Shown one piece after another: positions 13,901 through 25,900 of a stretch of DNA of 60,000 nt. A program made the position numbers and the translations under genes. A model generated the notes under the pieces. That model was not told where the DNA came from and ran no database searches. It worked only from the letters and a program-made list of their open reading frames with translations. The stretch is from positions 23,405,265 to 23,465,264 of the forward strand of contig NC_092573.1 in assembly GCF_037975245.1 (NCBI RefSeq). The letters are read 5' to 3'. Positions within the stretch are counted from its first letter, which is position 1, and each line of letters opens with the position of its first letter. This stretch comes from Apostichopus japonicus. Its lineage: Eukaryota > Echinodermata > Holothuroidea > Aspidochirotida > Stichopodidae.

Positions 13901-16900
13901 GAGCTCTGTTCTGTACTATATCTGCTGATATGAAGATATGTCAAGACCTGAGAGATAGTTCCATTCAGAAACTAGTGCTACCCACCACTGTACTTTAATA
14001 GCTTTCTGTTAATTATCTAGCAGAGGTAACGATAGGAGAAGACTAATTTTGCTATCTTCGTTGTCAAACAACTCAACGTCCAATGCAAATAATAAAACAC
14101 TTTTGCTTTCTCGCTAAAATCGGTAAAGATTTCAAATTGATTGTTAAAAAAGAAGGAGAAGAAGAAAGGAAAGAAAAACATGAAATGATAATTTGCCCTC
14201 GAAGCCATTGTACGTTAGCTATGGTGATGTCAGGGGATAATGTAAATGTACAGTAATGATAACATTCATGTTGAGGTTTATTCCCTTTATGTTACACACT
14301 AAGTACTTTTCTGCACATGTGTAAAAAGACTCACTGACAGTAGAATCAAGTGCTTTTGCTTTAAAAAATGTCATGAAATTTTCTGAACCTGTGGTACAAC
14401 CATTGCGGGTTGGTTGTCCAAACAGCAAATTTGGTTGTCTGAAAAAGTAACAAAGACCAAGTAATGTACACCCCCCACCCCTTACACTGAAGGAGAGATG
14501 TGTAGGTTGGTGAATAGCACACCAACTTTGGGGGTGATACTAGTCAATCCTTTTATCTTATTTGTGAGTATTCCATGCAGTTACAAATGCAATCTGAAGT
14601 GGATGTAAAACACTGGTTGTCCATCAGACAACCTGTACAGCTGCTATTGGTTATCCAAACAGAAATTTGGTGGTCTTGGACAGCCAGAATACCATTGAAA
14701 CTTTGCTCTGCAATATGATTGTTTGTAAACCTGTTTTTCTAAAATCTCTACATTTTATGTAACCAAAGTAAAGTAACACTGGGTTGTTTAATACCAGATC
14801 AATTGCCAAGGATGTGACACATTGTAGAGAATGTAGACCACTGAGTCTCTCTTTTCAATTTCTCTGAATCTTTTTGTCTAAGAAAAATAATTCCTTATGA
14901 ATAATTCATTAATTATTTGGAAGCGATATTCATTCAGTCTTCAGAAAATGTGTAATTATATTTTAAACATTAGAAATGTTGGTGACCACAAAAATATGCG
15001 TCCATCGACCGCCGTGCTGTCGTCTGTGTAGGAGTCCTGATCTTGTCCCGGAGACCTAATCATGTCCTCTTACAGTTGGTAACCAGTGTTTTGGTTGTAT
15101 TTAATTGTATGTACTCATATACCTGTGGTACTGTACATATATGGATCTTGCCAATTCGGCAAGTAGTTCAGTGTGCATTTCCATAGCAACGAGGTGAAAA
15201 ATATAATTTTCCTTTAGCCATTAAAATGCAAAATGATTGTGTTAAAATGCTCGGTAAAGAAGTGCCAAACATGCATCACCCTGAAATAACTAGCATCCCA
15301 TACGACAAAACATCTCTGGATATCAAAGTTAAGTGATAAGTCACTGTCAGACAAGGAGGGAACAGCATTATAGATTCTGTTTTCCTGAATGGTTTCTGTC
15401 CCTCGAAGGATACTCTAGAAAACATCTATCATGTTCTCAGTGCTTGTGATTATTACTGCCAGTGTTGTTAACACTGTCGTACCCGATGAAGTTATTTCTC
15501 GGACAGTTTTGGATCAAGTGTTAATCGCTTTTCATCAAAGTTACGTAGCTACGGACAGAACATCAACTGGTACAGCAGGCTACATTTTCTTCTTATCAGA
15601 GAAAGCGTCTGGTGAACTAGCAATACATGTACATATTGTTTGTTGATTTTTCATGTCAAATATGTTTTGACTTTTTTGCTTGATAAATTATCTCGATTGT
15701 TTTATTTACAGGTATTGAGTCAACAGAAAGGGCTATCAGCTTCCTTCACATTGCAGGGGAATGTGAGGCCACCAGCTTCAACCTGAATATGAGCGAAGAT
15801 TACCCAGGTAAGACCAAGGACAACATTTCAGTGTATATATAATATCTTGAGAACCTAATGTGGTACAGTACATATTGTGGTGCACTTTGAGACATTCAAC
15901 AATTTTTTTTACAATAAAACTAGCAACCCAATATATTTTAGCTCCACTTGAGGTGTGCTAACAAGTCTCTGGATCTGTAAGTTGCATAGAAGTGAAGTCA
16001 CAAGATGTTGTAAAAAAAAATTGATGTGAGTATATTGTACACTGTAAGGACTTTATCACCAGTTGTGGCAGTCCTATGGTTGTGTGTCTATGTCATAATT
16101 TAGGCAAGTGCAGCAAAGTTTTCTGCCAGGTATTTACTGTAAAATGTGTCCTGTGACACTAATATTTACTACAAAAGTAATACTATAGTTTGTACCTAAA
16201 TTTTAAACCAACATGGTGGCAAGAAGTGATGATACTAGGGGTTTACCAATGACTGCAATCAATTACTGTACTTTTAAGAGACTAGCTCAGCATTATAGTT
16301 TTTTACATTTTATTTTGGGTATATATTCAAATCTCCATTGTTTTCATAATTTGGGAAAGAGGACAAAAGCAGGTGTCAAAATGCAGTAAGTTTTCTATGG
16401 TAGATATATTGACTTATAAACAATTGATTTGTCACCTACAGTGGCTGCTGGGAAGGCATATTGTAAACAATATAGACCTACTGTATGCTGTTTGCTGTGC
16501 ACATGGATGAAGGTTTTCTTAAAATCCATTCACCTGTGTAAAAGTCTACGTTTTACCAAGGTGGCTTGAAAATATACAGTATATTATTTTTGTGCTCTCT
16601 GCACATTAGGTAAATGTTCATTTCATAGAACTTTCGTACAAAAAAATATGCAGTCTTAGACAGTAAGTCAAGATGTCTGGAATTCTCTAAGATAAGTCAT
16701 ATAATAATCAGGGAGACTAGACAATTGATTCAAGAACGCAGGTGCCTACGGCAGGTCATACTGTTTTTACCCATGATGCAGCATCCAAGAGGCCGTAGCC
16801 CCTCAGATCCATAAGTGTCTGGTAAAGTGGTTGACTCATCAGTTTAGCTAGCAGGTGATTAAATGCAAAAAGAATCTGCAATGAGCATGTTGCTTCATGT

Positions 16901-19900
16901 TTGTGTGCATGTGTGAGTATGTGTGTGTTTGTGTATATATATGGGAAAGAGAGGGAAGAGGGATAAGGGGGGGGTGGCAGGGGGGTCTAGGATGAGGGCC
17001 TCCAGGGCAGGTACTATGCTCCAACATTTGACTTCGGTGTATCAGTACAAGTTTCCTATTGAAGTTAATAATAAATCAGGCAGCTATATTTACGATGCTT
17101 AAGCGACCACAAATGTGGGAGAAGCCCTCAAGGGCTTATGGATTACAACTTTCACGTTGGGTGGCTTCCAGTTAAACATTTTAACTCAAGTTTGGAAAAT
17201 CAAAATTAGGAAATTTTTCAATTTAGAAAAAAATCATTACAGATAGGAAAACCGTGGATTGCACTTGTATTAAAAACCCACCTTACTATGACCCGGCCAG
17301 GGATCGAACCCGAAACCTCCCGATTGCTAAGCCTCATTGCTTCAAATGCCACCGCCTTTATCCACTCGGCCACAGCACCCGTTACCCATGATAAATCAGC
17401 TTGCAGCCATTCACTCTGTTATAGAGAAAACTTTTTCATTTCTTTTTTCAGATAACACAATCCTTACCTGTTCCAAATGCGGTCACGAACCAGCATATCT
17501 GAACGAAAGAATTCCAATCATTGTACAGAAACTCGCTAAGGGTAAGCAAGAATTTCAAGGCTAGAAACATTTGATATTGTGTCATGACAATTTTTGAAGC
17601 AGCTGGTTTGTAATACATTCTTAAAACTTATTGAGAAGTGCTCCGCTTTCTGCCCGATTTACTCAAGTAAAGTTTTTATCTAGTTCTGTGTGACATTGTG
17701 ACAACCAAGGAATTTTTTCTTACCTTTAAAAGAAGTGTATGATTTTCATAGTATTTTTTGCCTTCAGATTTACTGGCAATGAGATGAGTGCCTCCCTTCT
17801 TATAAATTTGCAAATAAGGCAAAACCTGTTTTACATCTGTGTTGTATTCGTAATATCGTCAAAGCTACTCTTAGTGATTGTTGCAAAACCAATCATGAAA
17901 TTTCTCACATAAGTAGACAACAACTCCTGTGATATAGATGTGACAGACCAATACTTTATGGTTTATTATCTGTGCAATGTTAATAGGTGTCACATCGTTA
18001 ATGTTGTAACCAGCTGTTTGAAATTTGTTGGAAGATCTGGATATTCAGACATTTATATTTAGATTTAAATTTACATGTAAAGTTAGATTTAGAATAAATA
18101 CTGCAGGTAGTGTTTAAGTATACTTTTGTCAAGACATTAGCCTTTAGCTGCTGTGACATTATTTTATTTTTGAGAAATCTATTGCTTTCATTGTTTTACA
18201 CTACCAACCTACCTACTTCCTAGAGAAATGTTTGCAACAATAGGCTTAGTTTATTTATGTAAACTGGTCAAGGTTTCAATAAACTGACGTTCGGACAGCT
18301 CCCCTGGTTGCTCGCCAAAAATTGTCAAGCGCAACGCATTGACAAGTTGCCATAGCGAAATCCCACTCCATGATGGCGAGATGGCAAGCACATATATGTG
18401 GCGGTCTTGCAAGGAAGTCACATGTACACACCGTACCGATGGCTAAGTAATGCCCTAACATCCTCCAGAAGGATGGACGCTCATGCACACTTATAATCCT
18501 GCACACATATCATTGACGGATGGTTACATCATCATTTATATGTACATTGGAGTTAAATGATAGTCGTACACTGAATGTGAAATCATTCTTCTGTACCTAG
18601 CAGTAGTATGAACATACAAGTACTGTGAAACTCTGATGAAGAGTTGGAAATCTTTCAAGCATATTATCAGCAATTAAAACCAGAGCAGTCTGTGGTTGAT
18701 TATCAAACCACAGACTTTCCGTGCCATGTGAAGAGGTTACATAAATGGCTTTATTGTATAAGCAAATGAAAAATGGAAACATTACTGGGCAATTTTAGAC
18801 AATGGAAGAAAAAGGCAAAGAAATTTAATGGTTATAGACTTTGTGAGATATGTCATGAAGATAGACATGGCCATCAGACATATTGACTTGGCTGTAATTT
18901 ATAGATGCATAGTAAATAGTGCTTGATTAATAAAGAAAAGAAAATAAAAGAAAAGAAACCGACCAGGCAACTCTGGTAAAAATAAAAAAATTGAAACCTG
19001 TGCTTGATTTATAATCAGATCCATTGACATCTGCAATGCTGAGGTTTTGGTTCATCCAAATTTTCGAGCTGATTTTGGTTAATTTTATGTCACCATTCGA
19101 TGATAATATCCCCATAACAGGACTCTACATTAGCTTGACTAGTCAACTTTGATTTCAAATGATGAAGAATAAGCGAAACATTTTGAAACTCGCCGTCTTG
19201 CTGATCTCATATATGAGTTAGTAACAATGAATCTCTGTAAATCTTGTTGTGGTCCTTTATGTACACATTCTCTGTGGACCCTATTAACCCTTGAAGCATG
19301 CACTCAGTTTTTAGAGTAAAAGTCTTCAGTTTTGCCTCGAAAATATGCTAGAAATTCAAGTTTTGGTCCCCCATACTTTAACTTCCGCGATCGCTTAGCT
19401 GCTTTACCCTCAAGGCAATTTCTCTCTTTCTAAGACTTTTGCTGTTTGAGTTGAATGTTTTGGAAAAACTCAGAGTAACAGAACCTCCAGGAAAGGATTT
19501 TGTTAGAAAACTTATGGTGACTCTAGCGAGATAAACATTTTGAGGCAAATCCTTTTCAAAACCTGTAAGATCATCATCGGTTGTTGTTGTTGTATGGTGG
19601 AAAGAATGTACAATTTCTGATAGCACTTATCTAAACTTATGCTTAACTTAAACTCTGCTTACAGGTTTATGATTTTCAAATATTTTATCTATAAAGATGT
19701 GTTCCTTGAAGGTATTAAAGTCTATTACTCCATTTAAAAGACTATCTCAGGATGGTAATAACTAGAAAGTTTGTATATAAACACACACAGGCAGCCATAT
19801 GGATTGTTTACCTATAGAATGGACATCTGATCTTCGATGTTGATTATCATTGATTCAGTTTTTTTCCCCCTGCGCCTCATCTCTCTTCAGTACAGTAGAT

Positions 19901-22900
19901 CCATTGCCCCCAAAACTCAATCTGACGATATTAGCGATGTCTGTGGATTGTGAAATCAAAGACTTCGTTGAGATATAATCACACTGTCTACAGTTCTTTA
20001 TATCCCTCCCTGTAGGGATCGAAAAGCGTTGAATCAGACTTTTCAGAATAAACTTGTCGTAGATTTTGGTGCGTAATTTCTTTCAATGGTGAATTTCATA
20101 AGTACACAACGTTAGTTTATCTCGTGGCCCGATGTGGCTGAATCAAATTTACAGTAGCTATAAGAAAAAGTTGTCATAGGTCAGACCAAGTGTCTCCTGT
20201 GGTGTTTGAGAGTTTTGCACCAGATATAGATATGAATATTTATGTTTATGCAAATCTAAATTAAAGGAGAAATTACTCGTACCATAATTTGTTATTAACT
20301 TGTGATTGAGAAATCGGTGACCCATAGAGTATCTAATGCAGACCCCCCATCCCTACCCTCCCCCACACCGGCCCTACCCTATGGGAAATAAAGGTAAGAA
20401 ACTGTATCTCTCCCTTATTCTGATTGTCAGATAATTACCGTAATCATAACAGGTGTTCATTATAATAGCAATTAATTGCATACTTTCTAATTGATCAGAT
20501 CAAAATGTGGTGTAATGTTGTCATGCATGGTCAACTGATTTTTGCACATAAATTCCACTGATTCAGTGAAATACAAGTAATTGGTTTATTTCCACAGTGC
20601 TGCGGCAATTCACGTGTGAGGTGCAGTATCAGTTCCCCGAAACGCTAACCTACAAACAATTTTGCTGTACCCCATGTACTGTACGAATATTCTCCTTGTG
20701 CACAATCTGCATAATTGACCTCTGACCTGGATTTATGATTCCGTGCAGATGTTTTATTCCTTCATCGAATTCACCTGGGATAATTAAGCTTCTTATAGGT
20801 AGTGCTTTTCTATTTGAGGTCCAACACATCTTGTAAAATTAATAATTAGGCTACAGTTATATTTATGGTCTATTTGTGCAGCTATTTGTCCTAGTCAGAG
20901 ACAGTTTCAGGGACAGTTTAATCTTCATTTTACTTATTAATACAAATTATGAAGTGCAATATTTCTCTGAAATATTGTTTTTTCGCCCCATTTAATTTGA
21001 ACCCCACCCCCAGACACAGCATTACCTCAATTGGCAAACACAGTTTGTACAGTAATGACATTATCCCTTGATAGTATTAAAAGTGAATTCTACTGTACCT
21101 TGTAAACATAAGCTGCTTAATACAGTTGTGAGCAGCACAACGTAGGCACTATGTTACCTCTTTAATAACAGATTTACATGTCATAAATATTGCTGCATGA
21201 AAAGAGATTGTAGCACTGCTTTCCTGCTCTCTCTCTCTCTTTTCCTTTCTGGTAATAATATAAAAGAAAAAAAAAAAGAAGAAAAAAGAACACAAACTGG
21301 ACAATTAAAATAAAGGTGAGCGTGAAAGTAATTTTGATGGTCATTTTCATAAATGCCATTCATAGTTGAGAAAACTTGAGAATTGATGAAATTTCATCCT
21401 TGCTATGAATTTTTACACCTGCCTTGATGAATGAACCGTAATGCACCTGTGCAGGGGATTGTGATCCCTGGCTTCTTACTCGTGTCCTGAGCAATGGAAT
21501 TTGGAGGAGGATGATGGATAGGCAACTCTTTTTGATTATCATGGATAGGCTTGACACCTTGTAAGCGGGATGGACTCAAAATGAAGGATGGGGAAAAATA
21601 TGTACATTTAGTGTGTTTTTATTGCTGTCTGTTGGTTTTACAGTTCTATATATATCTTTTTGGCAGTTTGGTTTGATCAATTTTTCGTGTTGCTATTTCA
21701 TACCAAAGTAACCAAACAATTATAAATGCGAATAAGCATGACTAGTCAAGTTACAGTTTTCAAAGAACGAGGTAATAGTTGGAATATCTTCTGAACATCT
21801 ACCACTTTGTACGTTTGATTCATACTGATACGAAAAGCCAAGGAGAGCAATGCTGAGCAGATGGAAAGAATCCGTTAGTAATCACTCGCATGTATATTAA
21901 CTTCCATCTGGTGAATAAATGGAGTTGTAGCTTAGTTCTTTTCAATTACAAACCATGTTTTGAGTACTACTTAGTAGGCTACGCAAATGCAAAACGGTAC
22001 TTTGAATGGGACTTCAGTGATATAATCAAGTCTTCAATGATATAATCAAGACAACAGTACTGAAATTTGTCCTCGAAAGGTAATGAGGTCGGTAGCAAAG
22101 AACTTTGCATGCGTAGAATCCGGATGTGTGACCTGATTAATCCACTCTAGCTTTGGCTTTGAGTACAACGTTTCTGTATGCTGCCGTGTTGGAAGAATCT
22201 AACCGTAATAGTAATTACCGACTGTGCGACCCGCGTCATAGTCATCGCAAACTGCAGTCCACCTCACAATTTTGCAAGGTTGGTAACAGTGACTCCATAG
22301 TTTTTCCTTTCGGGAACCAAAAAGAAGCATCTCTTCATGGTGTCAAAATTCAGGGGGAGATGGTGGTCAGTCTGTGTCACTATGGCAACAGGGTGAACTG
22401 TTTAAAGTCCTCACAAGTCACCATATCAGAATAAAACACCATGCAAACATGCTCAAACTTGGGGAAAACGTGGTAAATGTGCATTTTAATATATGAATAT
22501 TGTGACCGTTTAACACTAGCAATTTTGGGGTCACTGTATTTTATTCTCTAACAAAGGTACAGTAGGCTCTTACTATTTGTTAGCCAATGTTAGATGCTGA
22601 GGTACTTTCCACTCTGTTGGATGGATAAGTAAAGTGGGGAAGGGGAGGGTGGGGAGGGGGGCAGGGAGCAGGACTTGGTGCAGCCTCGTTATTCTCTGCA
22701 CAGTCATTGAAGAGCTTGAGTCTGTCTTCATCAAAGGTGAGTGCACGGATAGGGTTTCAAATAAGCTTCATTTGAGTTGTTTACTCTTGGGAAACATTTA
22801 AAATACGGTTTATAGCTAAAATCATGTGGGCTTACATAGCCTACAGTACCTTGACACACGATGTCACCTTTCAAGGAAATGGGAAATACAAGTTTTGTTA

Positions 22901-25900
22901 TCTGAGTGAGACTATGAGGTTAAAGTGCTGTTTATTGTATTCATTAAATCTGAATGAACCGCAAAGAAAGACAATGAACAAAGTTGTTGACATATATTGC
23001 TTTCATCAGGAAATAATATAATTTGAAATGTTTGTTAATAACAAACTCTTTCTGTTTTTTAACTTACAAATAAAAAATGAAAAAATGATCACTGTTGTAT
23101 ATACAATGAATGTAAATGAGACCGGATACATGAACAAGCTATTTCTGTAGATACAGCTTTTCAAATTTTGTAGTAAATTAATTTTTTGATGAAAACATTT
23201 CCTGTAGCAAGCATCGGACAAGGATTTTCATTGGTAGAAAATAAGTCTGTGAAGGATGACCAGGAAGAAATTATTTCTGTCCAGGGAATAGTTTGTTGAT
23301 GAATGAAGTCTGTTCCTTTAATGGTTAAAATTGTGTGAGACCTGTGTAATTTAATGTCTGCGGTAAAAATAAAAATTTTCCGGTCAAACTGTTGGCATAG
23401 GATTGGAATTTTGCCCCACAAATTGCTCTTTTAAACAGCAATTACATATACCTACGTATGGAGAGATTTTTAGGTGCTGCAAAACTTTTTAAAGAGTTTT
23501 AGCTTGAATCTGTTGTTACCTTTCTGTACCATAATGAATTAATAAGTTCATAATTTGCGACAAGTTGATGGCTTTCTTAGATTCAATGTTAAGTGGCTAT
23601 TTAATTAATCGTACAAAATTTGTAGAAGGACAACAAAATGATCACCTATCAAATTTGAAGAATTTAACTTTTTTACATCATATTTAATGACGTTTTCTCT
23701 CCCAGTGCATTTTTAACAATTATTAGCAATTATTTGGAACAAAGTTGAAACAATTATTAACAAGTGTTCATCATTTTGACAAATTGCAACAAATGTTAAA
23801 ACTAGTTATTCAGGGATGCCTCAGTAAGTTTGTTACATCTATCGAACATAAAAGTGTTTCAGCAAATGTCCAAATTGCTAACTTCTGAGAGAGCGATGTA
23901 ATGTACATTTTGAAGAAACCTTTTAAATTATATTATGATCATTATTATTACTAGTACACCACTTATTGTAAGTGCTTCATACAACTTCCGTAGTCCGGAC
24001 TCTGACTAGCACTTAACAAATAAAAGACGGAGAAATAGACATACATAAAGCTGGATCAAAATTACTAAAGTATGTCAGTAAATAATATATTTGAGAAATT
24101 GTCAAGATCAAACAGGTAATAACTTCAGTCATTTTGTGCTTTTTTTTTTTTCATCTTGTCAACGGCAAAAGGAACATTCAGGGTCCTGATTTTGTTTGTG
24201 TGAGTGTGCGTTAATGTTTATGCACCTTGTAAACACAGCATCTCAAAAAGTGCAGCTTGGTTGTTGGCATGTATGTTCAGAACCTTGCAGTCAACTATGG
24301 CCAAAGCTTGAAAACATCCAAATTTCTATTACTCATGGAGAAAAGAGGAACTGTTAACCTGCAAATGTCAGTAGAAAAGGAGTAAAACCATTTTCTATTG
24401 TCATGTACGGTAACAGTGAGGGTTACAGCAATTTACCTAACCAGATCCGTTTTGCATAGCAGTGGCACAAACAGTTGTAACATGTTTGTGGCATAAGTTT
24501 CTCTATAGATACTTAACATGCAACTTAATATATCACATGACGAAAGAGACCAAAAAATTGTTGACTATGTCCTTCCTCCTTTTCTGTATCTCTTCCTTTT
24601 CTGTATCCTGTATCTTTTAACAAATCCCTATGTTGTCTTACTGGAGTATATCTGCACTGATTGTGTTCCTAAGATGTCATACAATGTGTCTGCACTGGCA
24701 TTTATGTTTCCATGGCTTACTGGAGTATGCCTGCAGAGGCTGGATGATTATTTCACTTGTCTTTGAACTTTGCACTAGTTTATAGTTTAACACAGGAAAA
24801 TAAAGGTTTTGAAAACTATTGATGTAACCGAAAATGGAAACATTGTCTACTTTTATCTTTTATTATGGAAATGAAACCAGTACAGGTGTTAAGTTTAAAA
24901 TCGACTCTAACATGTTTATGTATATGTAAAGTTAAGCCAAACTCCTTTGACTAATTCAGAGGCTATGCATCTGGTGATTTTACATTCCTTATGATTTGCC
25001 TTTATAATTTTTTTTTTTCATCAGAATCAGAATAATATCATGTTTCTTCATATTTGATTGAATTTCAGAAAAATTATATTCAATTTCCTTGTATCACCTG
25101 TTCATGTATTCTTTTCGAATTATGTATTCTTGTAGAAGAGAGTCCATTCTGACTCTGAAAAAAAGTAATTTCTTCTGCCGTATGTGCGTCTCTGTTATTT
25201 GGGACAAATTTTTCCACGAAGGTTCAGATTAAGGCTCTCTGTGTCTGACGACTCTAGTGTTTATTGACGTCATACATTTGTCCCATTGACGTCGAGATTA
25301 TTAAGGCAAACTCTTTTCTTTTTAGCCTTCCTCGTGGAAGTTAAGGGATGTACGATTAACATAAAGCTCGAGTTTGCCTGTAGCGATGTCTGGATGTTGC
25401 GTGGCTGCAAGAAGATGGATTAGTTGATTCCATTGGAATATTAGGGGCATCAACATTGTATTAAAGAATGTAGACATTGGAATATCAGGTGGAAACTTAG
25501 TATTGTAGTGCCTCTCTGTAAATGTATTTCAAACCATGCAATCACTATGTAAGATTCTGAAGTTAACACAATTCTTGTTTTTAATATTGACTACCTGCGG
25601 AAGTCAACTGAAGGATTCATATTTAATTTACAAAGGTATAAATTGTTTATTTGTCATGTTAAGTATGTATGTCACCATAGGCATAGGAGGTGGAGGGGGG
25701 GAGGGGGCTGTTGGGGCTGCAGCCCCCCCAACCGAAATGTTTTGTTAAAAATTTGGGCAATATGCTGAGAATTTTTCGGGCACCTACTGAAAGAAGAATA
25801 ATTTGCAATGTGTTCTTCAATGGTGAAACTGATATTATTTATCATCATTATTATTGTAACGACTTCCCCAATAATTATAACCAATATGGAAGGGTGATAA

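Noticed and set aside
15431-15646. Possible alternative first exon with a signal-like start before exon 2
   Set aside because: The frame hits a stop before exon 2 and no donor joins it in the phase exon 2 needs.
17290-17380. Minus-strand tRNA-Ser-like sequence
   Set aside because: A and B boxes are present, but the acceptor stem does not pair and a body with target duplications is attached. It is a SINE head, not a tRNA gene.
22153-22434. 93-codon open frame
   Set aside because: Lies in a dispersed repeat whose second copy (36.7 kb) does not keep the frame.
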